Below are positions 10,708 to 20,945 of a stretch of 64,000 bases of DNA, piece by piece. Where the stretch lies: NCBI GenBank assembly GCA_963920635.1, contig OY987298.1, positions 83,833,454 to 83,897,453 on the forward strand. The letters are read 5' to 3'. The first letter of the stretch is position 1. The number at the start of each line of letters is the position of its first letter. Origin of the DNA: Pseudeuparius sepicola (taxonomy: Eukaryota > Arthropoda > Insecta > Coleoptera > Anthribidae). The notes beneath the pieces are model-generated. The model saw only the letters and a program-made list of their open reading frames with translations. It had not been told where the DNA came from and ran no database searches. Made by a program: the position numbers and the translations under genes.

Positions 10708-11415
10708 CTGTAGTGTCTCACTTAAGAGTGAAACAACCTTTTAACTTCTTTAATTTTTAACCGACCACAACGAAATTTTTACCAAAGGTAGATGGCATTG
10801 TTGCCTACTTATTTCCAAAAAAATAGTTGTCTACATCAAAGTCAAAGTCACCTGCGATGCAACAATCAAAGCTAAAAATCTGAAAGTCATATTAGGCAAT
10901 TTTTTTCAAAAAAATGTACTAAAAAAAGTTGTTTAGAATCGATCCAGAACCCTAAATTCAAAATTTTATTAAAATCAAAAATTATTAAATAAAAAAAATT
11001 AAGTAAAAATTAAAAAAATTAAAATTTGTTTTGTAGATTTTAATTTTATTTTAAAATTATTACTTTCTGAAAACAATTTGCCTTCAAAACTTCCATAGCA
11101 CACTTTTCTAAATGCAGGAAATTCTTAAATTGCTATTTTTGGACTTTATTTGTTTTTATTTTATATTTTTTAATTTTGACAAAATTTTGAATTTAGGGTC
11201 CTGGATCGATTCTGAACAACTTCTTTTAGTAAATTTTTTTGAAGAAAAAATGCCTAATATGACTTTCGGATTTTTAGCCTTGATTGTGGTTCACAGGTGG
11301 CTTTGACTTTGGAGCAGGCAACATGCCATCTACCTTTGGTAAAAATTTCGTTCTGGTCAGTTAAAAATTAAAGAAGTTATAAGATTGTTTCACTCTTAAG
11401 TGAGACACTCTGTAG
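10708..11415. mobile_element. Long-TIR MITE, about 0.7 kb
   Basis: The left arm from about 10710 (GTGTCTCACTTAAGAGTG) is repeated in inverted form ending at 11415 (CACTCTTAAGTGAGACAC). Pairing continues inward for almost 300 bp, through the 'AAATTTTTACCAAAGGTAGA' and 'GACTTTCGGATTTTTAGC' blocks. Only a short AT-rich core separates the arms. A relative lies at 48021-48412. No transposase is encoded. Confidence 0.85.
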
Positions 11416-11739
11416 GTTTCCATTTTTGAAACTTATTCCTCACGGCGATTAAAATGATGTAAAACTTTTTATTATTATCTTTTCAGTTTGTCAAATATTG
11501 TTTTCAAATTTTATGCTAAATTTATTTAACTTGACCTTGTGCGTCTCACGATATAGATACGTCTATAAAGCCTATTGACAAAAATTGGCCAATAAAGCAT
11601 ATGTTCAAATGGGACCATTATACAGAGAGCACTCAAAGGTTGGAACAAATTCAATAAAATCTCTATGGGGCGAGGGAAAAAATTGCTCTGACACATCAAC
11701 CTTAATTTTGTAATGGGCAAATTTTGACATATAAATGTG

Positions 11740-13285
11740 TCATGTGACGTCATCGTCACATACTAAATCCAACATAGCAGTCTCCCCAAGATCACGGATT
11801 ATATATTTCTTCACAAACTCGTCGACATGGGTATCAAATGAAAGGGCTCGACGAGTAGAAAACAATAAGGTGAGTGACGTCATACTAAATCCAATATGGC
11901 GGATATTCCAAGATGGCGGACTAAATTTCTTTACCACCCCCCTGACATTGGAATCAAGTAGTTACTAAAAAGCACAAAATAAAATAAAAATAAAAAATAG
12001 GCTTTTATTTAATCCATGCACTAAAACGAATAAAATAAGTTTAGGTTTTTGTTAACATAATTCAATACCAAACTGCGACAAGATTTTTTGAATCAAAAAG
12101 CTTGTCACGCAAACTGTAAAGAAAATACATACTTTGGCAAGTACTTGCTTATCAACCAATCACTGTCCAATAAAATTAATTGGTACCTACTTTTATGAAC
12201 ATATTGTGACAAGCTTTTTGATTTAAAAAAGCTTGTCGCAGTTTGGCATTGAATAATCTTAACGAAAACCTAAACTTACTTTATTCGTTTTAGTACACGG
12301 CTTAAATAAAATCTTGTTTTCAAAAAGGTCTTTTATTTTTTATTTTATTTTTCTACATACAGAACGATGGTTTTTGGTATAGGTTACATAACATTTAGAA
12401 AAAATATTTCGTTTATTGTTACTATTTATTTACTTATTTATGTATTTGTCAATTTATTCAATTCTAACAAGAACAGTTAAAGTAAATACACCAACAAATG
12501 GTTGCAAATGGTAGAAATATTTACTTTTCCTGTTCTCGTTAGAATTTAATAAATTCACAATTACAAAAGAAAGTAAATAAATTGTAAAAATAAACGTAAT
12601 ATATTTTGTCAATTTTTTTTTATGTAACCTCTACCAAAACCCATCGTTATGTATGTAGAAAAATAAAATAAAAAATAAAAACCTTTTTAAAAACAAGCTT
12701 TTATTTAAGCCATGTACTAAAACGAATAAAGTAAGTGTATGTTTTCATTAAGATTATTCAAAGCCAAACTGCGACAAGCTTTTAAAAAAAAAGGCTTGTC
12801 ACGCGAAATGTTCATAAAAGTAGGTATCAATTAATTTTATTGGACATTGATAGGTTGATAAGCAAGTACTTGCCAAAGTATGTATTTTCTTTACAGTTCG
12901 GGCCACAAGCTTTTTGATTTAAAAGAGCTTGTCGTAGTTTGACATTAAATTATGTTAACGAAAACCTAAACTTATTTTATTCGTTTTCGCACATGGCTTA
13001 AAAAAAGCTTGTTTTTAAAAAGGTTTATTTTTATTTTATTTTGTAGTTTTTAGTACCTATTTGATTCCCATGTCAGGAGGGTGGTAAAGAAATTTAGTCC
13101 GCCACCTTGGAATATCCGCCATATTGGATTTAGTATGACGTCACACACCTTCTTGTTTTCTACTCGCCGAGCCCTTTCATTTGATACCCATGTCGAGGAG
13201 GTTGTGAAGAAATAGATAATCCACTCGATAATCCGCCATTTTGGGGCGGCCGCCGTATTGGATTTCGTATGACGTCCCTCACTTT
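11740..13285. mobile_element. Foldback-type giant palindrome, arms about 750 bp
   Basis: The two halves mirror each other around about 12497. Paired blocks include TGACGTCATACTAAATCCAA, GGCTTTTATTTAA, the 'CAAGTACTTGC' block and the 'TGTATGTAGAAAAATA' block. Inside each arm there are further inverted segments (AAACTGCGACAAGC / GCTTGTCGCAGTTT), so each arm can itself fold. The outer arms contain a direct repeat of about 130 bp. An extra diverged arm piece is at 13330-13475. No coding capacity was found; the architecture resembles Foldback elements. Confidence 0.85.
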
Positions 13286-13329
13286 ATCTTTTCATACTCG
13301 TCAAATCCTTTTATTTGATTGGTGTATTT

Positions 13330-13475
13330 GCTTTAACTGTTCTTGTTAGAATTGAATAAATTGACAAATACATAAATAAGTAAATAAATAGTAAAAAAAT
13401 AAACAAAATATTTTTTCAGAAAAATGTTATGAACCTTTACCTACCAAAAATCATCGTTCTGTATGTAGAAAAATG
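13330..13475. repeat. Extra fragment of the foldback arm
   Basis: 'CTGTTCTTGTTAGAATTGAA' through 'TGTATGTAGAAAAATGAG' repeats, in diverged form, the inner arm sequence at 12500-12660 and the inverse of 12345-12490. Confidence 0.7.
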
Positions 13476-13553
13476 AGCTCTTCCAAATGGCGCTTTTAAA
13501 AGTGGGGCTTACAATTAAAAAATGACGATGACTTCATATCTGCGACATCGATA

Positions 13554-14227
13554 CAAGTGTGTCCCAATTTGATAGTGGACACCTCAGAAACATATGAAGA
13601 GCAAGGAAAACAAATGGTTTCTATTTTTTTATTGGTAGTCCCAAGGGAGAGTATCTCATAGGCATTGGTATTTGGATGAGGTAATTATTTCATGGCCTGA
13701 TATGATTTTTTAAAACGACAAAATGTTAAACTGAGTGGATTCGCAAAATTTCAAAAGGCTAGGCCTACTTTGATTTTTAGATTTATCTCCCACTTTTTTC
13801 TTAGAAAGTGTCCTTTCTGGACCTTTCACGTCAAAATTTTCTTTTTAACGATGAATAAGTTTCCTTCATAATATCTTACGTAAAAGCTCCAGAAAGGACA
13901 CATTTCTAAGAAAAAAGTGGGAAAAAAAGGCGAAAAATCAAAGTAGGCCTAGAGTTTTGAAATTTTGCAAATTTACTCAGTTTTTCATTCTGAACAAGTT
14001 TTCTTAGTAACATTTTATCGTAAAGAAATCCCTAATAGGGTTTCTTGAAAATTTGCTTTTTTAAAAAATAATAGCAGGCCATGAAATAATTACCCCATCC
14101 AAAAACCACCGCCTATGAGAAAAGCTCCCTTGGGACTACTGATAAAAAAGTAAAAAAGTAGAGACCATTTGTTTTCCTTGCCCTTCATATATTTCTGAGG
14201 TGTCCAGTATCAAACTGGGACACACTG
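13554..14227. mobile_element. Tc1/mariner-like MITE, TA target, about 0.67 kb
   Basis: Left end CAAGTGTGTCCCAATTTGAT and right end ATCAAACTGGGACACACTG are inverted copies flanked by TA (13552-13553, 14228-14229). Pairing extends about 300 bp inward (for example CTTGGGACTAC near 14130 against GTAGTCCCAAGG near 13635). Noncoding. Confidence 0.82.
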
Positions 14228-14239
14228 TATATTTTTTAG

Positions 14240-14490
14240 GAAATAGCAGGTTAGTTGGAATGCCAAATGACATTGAAAAACAAATATGTATGCGAGGGGC
14301 ACTTTCAAGTTAGTGACTTCACTTCGGAAAAGAAAAACCGTCTGAAGAAGGATTCTGTTCCACTACATTATGTCAATGAGCAGGAACATTATTTAAGAGT
14401 TTTAACACCTACCAAGATGCATTCACGTCGGAAAAGACCACTCTCTCCAATTTCCATTGTTAATTCAAAAAGGTTGTGCTATTGTAACGG
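14240..14490 (+). pseudogene. THAP domain, second exon (frameshifted)
   Basis: The acceptor TTTTTTAG ends at 14239. Joined in phase to 9969, the frame reads GNSRLVGMPNDIEKQ, a good THAP middle. The remaining conserved part, YVCEGHF...SDF with 'RLKKDSVPLHYV', lies in another frame from about 14280, so a 1-bp indel has occurred in the A-rich 'GAAAAACAAATATG' stretch. It supplies the last Cys and His of the finger. Downstream is a basic stretch (SRRKRPLSP). With the TAG in exon 1, the domain cannot be made intact. It may be the N-terminus of the P-element-like transposase whose core is at 26508. Confidence 0.72.
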
Positions 14491-14639
14491 AATTTTTTTG
14501 TTAAAACTCCGTTACAACTTTTTAAATAATTATTAACAACCTTTGAACACATAATTTGCGTATTTTGTTCTGAACTCGCATCGAACCTTATTCAGTCGAA
14601 TTTCAGTTCTCTCAACTTGTTTTGTGATATTGATTTTTA

Positions 14640-15240
14640 GTGTGACGTAGTGAATCCATTTCTAATAATTTAAGGTATGTACTGCTTTAATAGGGTACAC
14701 TGATTTGCACTTGGTAAAATAAGTTTGGTTCAGTCATGGATCTATTGCAGTCGATGCTTGGATTCAAGTAATCTATTCAGAGTGAACTGGCTAGGTTTGT
14801 TCCAAAAACTAGGGTTCCTTTATTAGGAGAGTTGTTGCAATCAAATGTCATCTTCAAATTTCAATTGGTTTTGCATAAAAGCAGCGTCTCTGAGGTAAAG
14901 CAAAAACCACGTGGGATGTTGCCTCATAGGCTTGCAAGTAAATTTTTGAGAGAGTAATCAAAGCAGTATGAAAATTTGACACTAGAACGACATTGTCACT
15001 TTAACTACAAAATAATTCAAGAAAATCTGTGCATTATACTTGTATCCGCTCACCAAAGAGTGCCTATTGCAAAACTAGTGCAGTGCACATTTAGGAAAAA
15101 AGTAACTCTGAGAATGAGATTGTTTAAAATGATTCCAGTATCACAAAATGTTCCGCAAAATTAGTATTATAGAAAATGGCAATGAAGAGGCCCTATTGAA
15201 TAAATGGAGACTAAATCAATAAAGTTACATTTGCGGGAAT
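14640..15240 (+). repeat. Left arm of a ~450-bp inverted repeat, gene-derived?
   Basis: Bases 14800-15240 recur in inverted orientation at 20465-20945 with many substitutions (for example TTAGGAGAGTTGTTGCAA, GCCTCATAGGCTTGCAAGTA, CCAGTATCACAAAATGTTCC). Both arms end in a 'CTAAA..TCAATAAAGT' string that looks like a poly(A) signal. The frame from 14737 (MDLLQSMLGFK) has stops but protein-like stretches (RFVPKTRVPLLGELLQ). I do not recognise the protein. The arms may be copies of an mRNA 3' part or of a transposon half. Confidence 0.55.
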
Positions 15241-17164
15241 GATATACATATGTGTCGTTCGTGTCACTAGGCCTCCATCACCCTGGCTAACGCCTAACTT
15301 AAAACTAATTATAAAAGAAAAGAATCGTGCATACGCCAAATACAAAGCCAACAAAACATTCGAAACATTGAATCAATTCAGAACCATTCGAAATTTTGCT
15401 CTGACTGCAATTAGACAGGAAAAACGAGCATATTTAACCTTCCTAGAAAATCAAAAAAATAATACAAAAGCAATGTGGTCAGCACTTAAGCAAATGAATG
15501 TAAACATTACGCAAAACCAGGCGATACCCAATACCCTCTGTGACCCGTCACTCGTCAATAATTACTTCATGTCTGTCTATAGCCCTGGGCAAATTCCTGA
15601 TCATACTATGCAATATTATTCTACAAATAAGTTTAGTGACAACGCCTTCTCAGTTAAACCCTGTGAACCAGAACAGATCATTCATATAATCAGACGTCTC
15701 AGATCAAATGCAAAGGGTACCGACGATATTACTCTTAGTATGATTAAAATTTGCTTGCCGCAAATTTTGCCACACATAACGCATATTGTTAATATCTGTC
15801 TGGAACAGGGCTACTTTCCTAGTCTGTGGAAAAATGCAATTGTAATTCCAAAGCCTAAAACAAACGCTCCTCAGGAACTAAATGACCTAAGGCCTATTAG
15901 TTTACTACCAGTTTTATCCAAGGTCCTCGAAAAGGCTGTACATTCACAAGTTGCCGCTTTTCTTGATAAGTTCACGGTTTTACCAGGGCAGCAGTCGGGA
16001 TTTCGAAAGGCGCATAGTACTACATCTGCTCTTCTACAAATAACTGATAATATAATACGTGCCCTTGACCAAACTCTAGGAGTTGCCTTGGTATCGATTG
16101 ACTACTCCAAAGCGTTTGACAAAATTAATCATGAACTCCTGTATGCTAAATTAAAATATTTTGGTTTTGATACTCGTTCACTGTCTTTTTTTCAAAATTA
16201 CTTAACGGGTCGTCACCAGCAAGTTGTTATAAGTGGTCAAATGTCAGCAATGCGACTAATTCCTTCCGGTGTGCCACAAGGTTCTGTCTTGGGGCCTCTG
16301 CTGTTCCTCATATACATCGCTGATCTACCACTGTCTATCGGCTCGTCGAACATTCACTCCTATGCTGACGACACTCAATTACTTCATTATGTCGATATGG
16401 AGTCAATCGATACAGCCAAACTCAACTTAAACAAAGATATCTCGGCGTTAATAGAATTTTCTACAAACCATAACCTTACCGTCAATCCAGACAAGTCCAA
16501 GGCTATACTGTTCTGCAGCAACCCAGCTAATTACGAAATTATTGCTTCAAACTTAGACGTGGTTGTGGGAGGTCAAAGCCTACAGTTCTCGGAGTCTCTG
16601 AGGGTCCTAGGTATCAAATTTGACAACAAACTTCGCTTTCGCCCCCATGTTGCAGCATTAGCGCAGAGGACCTATGGCAGGATGAGAACACTCCACGCAA
16701 ATAAACACATTTTAAACTATAAATATCGAAAGAAGCTGTGTGAAACCATCATCACGCCTGTCCTCTTTTACGGCTCTATTGTTTTTTACCCCTGTCTGGA
16801 CTACTTCTCCAGGCATCGTCTTCAAGTAATACAGAACAATTGTGTTCGTTTTGTTTACGGGATGCGACGTTTTGAACATGTCTCTGCAAAAAACCTTGAG
16901 TTAAAATGGCTGAAATTTGGAACTAGGGTTAACTATCTCTATCTCGTGTTCTTGCGTAGGCTTTTCATTACCTCTACCCCCTCGTATCTTAGAGAGAAAC
17001 TAATACTGAGGGATGAAGCGCATAATGCCCATCGAACGGCCCTCTTTCGGCGTTGCTTCTCATACAGCTCAGCACTCTTATATAATAACATACCAGCAAG
17101 CTTTAAGTGCCTACCGCTTTATAAATTTCGCTTGCAAGTCAAAGAATTTTTATTATATCCTTGA
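15239..17164 (+). CDS. Non-LTR retrotransposon reverse transcriptase (ORF2 C-terminal part)
   Basis: 641 open codons; the first few come from flanking sequence. It carries the linker between endonuclease and RT, then RT motifs LRPISLLPVLSK (about residue 219), the first catalytic motif SIDYSKAFDKINH (about residue 288), SGVPQGSVLGPLLF (about residue 341) and SYADDTQLL (about residue 372). The thumb and C-terminal region follow, with 'NNCVRFVYGMRRF'. No frameshift is seen in the RT part, unlike the minus-strand copy, but without endonuclease the copy cannot mobilise itself. Residues around YADD are intact. Confidence 0.92.
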   Translation: MIYICVVRVTRPPSPWLTPNLKLIIKEKNRAYAKYKANKTFETLNQFRTIRNFALTAIRQEKRAYLTFLENQKNNTKAMWSALKQMNVNITQNQAIPNTLCDPSLVNNYFMSVYSPGQIPDHTMQYYSTNKFSDNAFSVKPCEPEQIIHIIRRLRSNAKGTDDITLSMIKICLPQILPHITHIVNICLEQGYFPSLWKNAIVIPKPKTNAPQELNDLRPISLLPVLSKVLEKAVHSQVAAFLDKFTVLPGQQSGFRKAHSTTSALLQITDNIIRALDQTLGVALVSIDYSKAFDKINHELLYAKLKYFGFDTRSLSFFQNYLTGRHQQVVISGQMSAMRLIPSGVPQGSVLGPLLFLIYIADLPLSIGSSNIHSYADDTQLLHYVDMESIDTAKLNLNKDISALIEFSTNHNLTVNPDKSKAILFCSNPANYEIIASNLDVVVGGQSLQFSESLRVLGIKFDNKLRFRPHVAALAQRTYGRMRTLHANKHILNYKYRKKLCETIITPVLFYGSIVFYPCLDYFSRHRLQVIQNNCVRFVYGMRRFEHVSAKNLELKWLKFGTRVNYLYLVFLRRLFITSTPSYLREKLILRDEAHNAHRTALFRRCFSYSSALLYNNIPASFKCLPLYKFRLQVKEFLLYP

Positions 17165-17429
17165 TCAAGTATCAGTTATCTATTTTTTATATTTGATTAT
17201 CTCTCTGTTTATTTTCTCTTTCTTCTTGTTCTTGTTTTTTTTTTCTTTTCTCCTTGTGAAATCACTTAAACAACGTCACCATGTTGGTTTTTTATATTTT
17301 TATATTCCTCTAACAACTGTCATGCTCGGTGTTAGCGGTGAAGTGTAAGAGTAGCCTGGCTAAACTTCGCCGCTAACACCTCTCATTAGTGAATTGTAGT
17401 GCCTTGCACCAATTTGCATCAATAAAGAC

Positions 17430-17456
<27 letters not shown>
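15239..17456 (+). mobile_element. 5'-truncated Jockey-type non-LTR retrotransposon
   Basis: Homology to ORF2 of the minus-strand relative at 22390-26460 begins at about 15266 and runs to the stop at 17164. A ~270-bp 3'UTR with AATAAAG and a (TTA)n tail follow (17430-17456). The endonuclease and ORF1 are absent, the usual result of incomplete reverse transcription. The 5' junction abuts the inverted-repeat arm above. Confidence 0.88.
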
Positions 17457-17460
<4 letters not shown>

Positions 17461-17572
17461 AGGTAGGTACATAACCACTATAAGTTAACTACATACTTAT
17501 ATACTTAGATAATATTATTTTTAGACTAAAAAATTAACTGGTGCACACCATCAGGGACTATTTTGGACGATA

Positions 17573-19185
17573 TACACTCACTGGCACGAAAAACGGAGCA
17601 CTTACAATTTTTATTTAAAAAATGTGAAATTTTAATACTTTGCGATGGTTTATTATTATAATAAGTTAAACGCAAACAACAACTTGTTTTAAGTAATTTC
17701 TAATAACAATTGGGCGCTTTTTTTTTAAATAAAAACTTTTGTTACAATTTAAAAAATTAGAACGATAAACCCACATTGGTGTTGTGGCAAAATGTCCTTA
17801 AATGAATCAAAACTTAAACGATTTTTGAGCAAAAACTAATGAGGAGCATTTTTAATAACGGGTATTACCCCCACGAGCTTGAATGATTGCATGCATTCTC
17901 CGTGGCATGCCTAAAATCAAATGGCGAATGTCCTCTTGAGGAATAAGGTCCCGTTCCTCTAAAAGAGCTTGTTTCAACTGATTTATGGTTAAAGGAGCAG
18001 GAACACGACTTCTCATTCTTCGCCCAAGCATGTCCCAAACATGTTCAATCGGGTTCGCATCTGGACTTAACGCTGGCCACTCCAAAACAGAAATGTTTAC
18101 ATCATTTAAATACTGTTGAGTGATTCTTGCGGTATGAGGTCTGGCATTATCATGCATCAGAACAAAGTTATTTCCAATAAAATCAACATACGGGACAACA
18201 AAATCTTGGAGAATTTCATCAATGTACCTGGCAGCAGTTAAGGAGCCTCTTGGAACGATGTACAACTCAGTGTGTGCCTCCAGAGAAATTCCAGCCCACA
18301 CCATTACTGAACCTCCTTGGTATCCTACTGTAGGACTGAAGGTACATTCTGCAAAACGCTCTTGTGTTCTTCGCCATACTCTCTCGCGACCATCTGGAGA
18401 TCGCAGGCTAAACCTGGACTCATCAGTAAATAAAATTCGCCCCCAATCATTTTCACCCCAGTGCTCATGATTTCTGGCAAACCGAAGTCGCGCAACACGA
18501 TGACGCCTAAGAAGCTCTGGACCTGTTGCAGGTCTACGACTGGTAAGATTGGCTTCTCCAAGTCTTCGTCTAACTGTACGTTCGCTTACATTGGTATTCC
18601 GAACATGATGAAGTCTATTTCTGATTTCTACAGCTGTAGCACGATGATCTCGTAGACTTTGCAAGAGGATGAAGCGATCATCATGAGCGTTAGTTTTTCG
18701 TTGGGGACCAGTTCCAGGTCGTCTGGTGTAAGCTCTAGTTTCCAAAAAACGTGTATAAATACGGTGCACAGTGCTATTGGATACGGCATATTGTTGGGCA
18801 ACATATTGCTCAGTTCTTCCGTCTTGAAGCAACGCAACAATAGCAGCCGCTGTTTCAGGATTAACAGCCATATTTTTACCTTAAATAAACGCAGTACAGC
18901 TTTGAACTGTTTCACTTCTTTAAACTCAGACTTGTCAAAACAATAAAAACAAAAGAAAAGTCATGGCCAACTAAGACTTGTGTACTTTTTAATTTTTGGA
19001 AATTTTTATTCAAAACAGTCTAGTCTTGCTTTTCAAATAAACGTTTAATTGTTGTTAGATATTACTTAAAACATGTTGTTGTTTGCTTTTAACTTATTAT
19101 AATAATAAACCATTGCAAAGTATTAAAATTTTACATTTTTTAAATAAAAATTATAAGTGCTCCGTTTTTCGTGCCGGTGAGTGTA
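17573..19185 (-). mobile_element. Tc1-family DNA transposon, apparently intact
   Basis: The ends TACACTCACTGGCACGAAAA and its inverse at 19166-19185 are flanked by TA (17571-17572, 19186-19187). The terminal inverted repeats extend about 150 bp with few mismatches. The 1613-bp length and one uninterrupted transposase ORF fit a complete Tc1-like element. It lies between the Jockey fragment and a palindrome, inside the larger inverted repeat 14800/20945. Confidence 0.92.
17852..18871 (-). CDS. Tc1 transposase, DD34E
   Basis: 339 codons from ATG (18871) to TAA, no stops. The N-terminal paired helix-turn-helix region (residues 1-110) is followed by the catalytic core: FTDESRF (first Asp), MHDNARPH (second Asp) and SPDANPIEHVWD (Glu). 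The spacing from the second Asp to the Glu is 34 residues, which defines Tc1 rather than mariner (DD34D). The length is typical for the family. It cuts and pastes the element by binding the terminal repeats. All catalytic residues are present, so activity is plausible but unproven. Confidence 0.93.
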   Translation of the reverse strand: MAVNPETAAAIVALLQDGRTEQYVAQQYAVSNSTVHRIYTRFLETRAYTRRPGTGPQRKTNAHDDRFILLQSLRDHRATAVEIRNRLHHVRNTNVSERTVRRRLGEANLTSRRPATGPELLRRHRVARLRFARNHEHWGENDWGRILFTDESRFSLRSPDGRERVWRRTQERFAECTFSPTVGYQGGSVMVWAGISLEAHTELYIVPRGSLTAARYIDEILQDFVVPYVDFIGNNFVLMHDNARPHTARITQQYLNDVNISVLEWPALSPDANPIEHVWDMLGRRMRSRVPAPLTINQLKQALLEERDLIPQEDIRHLILGMPRRMHAIIQARGGNTRY

Positions 19186-19500
19186 TAAAAAGCAAAACAT
19201 TCCGTTACTTACAGCAATTTACGCAGACCAGTTAACGGTGAAAAAAATATTGGAATTGGACAGATTAAAACCAGAGTGGAGGTACATAGAAGACTTTGAC
19301 TTTGCCATTCTTCGTATATATTTTGTAAATTAAAGAGCTCTTATAAGTTATTGAAATAATTCGCTGCTGCTAAATGCAATTTTTATGTATCCTGAAAGAA
19401 TTTACCAAAGTTACTTACCAAATTATGATATAAAACTTGTGATCACCTAAGAGGTTTATTTTAGCATTTATTTTATTTGTTACCGCACAAGCAAATAAAT

Positions 19501-19869
19501 CTTGAATACCCACCATTCCCTTCCCACACCTCCAGCCATGTTCAGTTTTTGAATTATCCAGCTGATGACTTTGACTATCTTTATAACCTGAAATATGCTC
19601 TTGATTTACGTTGCTACAGAAATAATCTAAACATTTCTTCCCTAAAGGACAGAAGATATATATCTTATTCGTAAGTTACATGAATGTAATTTGCGAATAA
19701 GATATATATCTTCCATCCTTTGGGGAAGAAATGTTTGGATTGTTTCTGTAGCAACGTAAATAAAGAGCATATTTTAGGTTATATAAATAGTCAAAGTCAT
19801 CAGCTGGCATCACGATATATAAAAAAATAAACATGGGTGGAGGTGTGGGAAAGAAATAGGGTATTCAAG
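19501..19869. repeat. Near-perfect palindrome, arms about 180 bp
   Basis: Left arm CTTGAATACCC... and right arm ...GGGTATTCAAG pair throughout. The inner stem TTCCC(T)AAAGGACAGAAGA / TCTTCCATCCTTTGGGGAA and GAATAAGATATATATCTT surrounds a tiny loop at about 19676-19686. Noncoding, MITE-like, no clear target duplication. Confidence 0.85.
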
Positions 19870-20001
19870 TTTTACAGATTAAAATGAATACCGGCGCCTT
19901 CATCAAAAGTCTAATATATAGTTTTTTTACTATTTTAAATCATGATTTTTGATTATGCCCATACCAAATAAAATGGTAAAATAAACTAGGTAGGTGTAGG
20001 T

Positions 20002-20163
20002 AATACTTCTTTTGCTTAATCCACACACGAAAACTTTGTTTTTATTAGACTTCATCTTCAGTAGACTTAATCATCTCCGGATGATGCTAACATGGTTAGC
20101 GAAACGCGCGACGAGTGTAAAAACAAAGTTTTGGTGTGTGGAATCATGCAAAAGAAGTATTTT
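20002..20163 (+). ncRNA. Degenerate hammerhead-like motif inside an inverted repeat
   Basis: 20078-20104 reads CGGATGA - TGCTAAC - ATG - GTTAGC - GAAA, followed by CGCGCGAC. Stem II (GCTAAC/GTTAGC) and GAAA fit a hammerhead ribozyme, but the conserved CUGA core reads CGGA and the cleavage triplet is GAC, so this copy should be inactive. It is enclosed by a ~45-bp inverted repeat (20002-20047 with 20118-20161). A better-preserved copy is on the minus strand at 55030-55090. Such ribozymes are known from Penelope-like elements. Confidence 0.5.
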
Positions 20164-20464
20164 CTAAGTGCCAAAGGTTCCTGATTACCAATTTAGGTAG
20201 ATAATCATGATTTTATTTCGTAATTTGGTAAGTATCTTCGATAAGTTATTTCAAGAGAATACATAGAAAATGCAATCATTTTTTCGGCTTGTTTTTAATT
20301 TGGACAATATATCCGAACAATGGTAAAGGCAAAATCTTCTATATAATTATAATTCATCCAATAATTTTTTCACCATTAAGGGCTGCAACGATAATGTTCG
20401 ATTTATATATATATCATCCAAAATAGTTATTGGTGGCTGTGGCTGTGCACCAGGAAATTGTGTG

Positions 20465-20945
20465 TTGTATCATCTCACAATTGTTACTTTATTGAGTTTA
20501 GTCTTCATAATTTATTCTATACGACCTCTGCATTACCATCTCCTATTATAATAATAACTTTGTGGAACATTTTGTGATACTGGAAATTTTAAATAATAAT
20601 TCTCAGTTACTTTTGCTTTTACTCAAATGCGCACTGAACCTTGAACCATACATTAGTTTTGCAAAAGGCACTCTTTGGTGAGTTGCATCGGATGATTACA
20701 AGTTTATGTGCATATTTTATAATCTTCTTGAATTATTTTGTAGTTAAAATGACAATGTCGTTCTAGTGTCAAATTTTCATACTGCTTTGATTATTCTCTC
20801 AAAAATTTACTTGCAAGCCTATGAGGCAACATCTCACATGGTTTTTGCTTTACCTCAGACTCCCTACTTTTATGCAAAACCAATTGAAATTTGATGATAG
20901 TTGATTGCAACAACTCTCCTAATAAAGGAACCCTACCAAAAACCA
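20465..20945 (-). repeat. Right arm of the 14800-15240 inverted repeat
   Basis: Reverse complement of 14800-15240 at moderate identity, from the CAATAAAG-like end (about 20490) to AGGAACCCTA (20927-20936). It closes a 6.1-kb interval holding a Jockey fragment, the Tc1 element, a palindrome and the hammerhead-like motif. Confidence 0.7.

Noticed and set aside
17431..17456. (TTA)n run as an ordinary microsatellite
   Set aside because: It directly follows the 3'UTR of the Jockey-type element and is better read as its tail.
18222..18946. Open frames antisense to the Tc1 transposase
   Set aside because: Shadows of the transposase reading frame.
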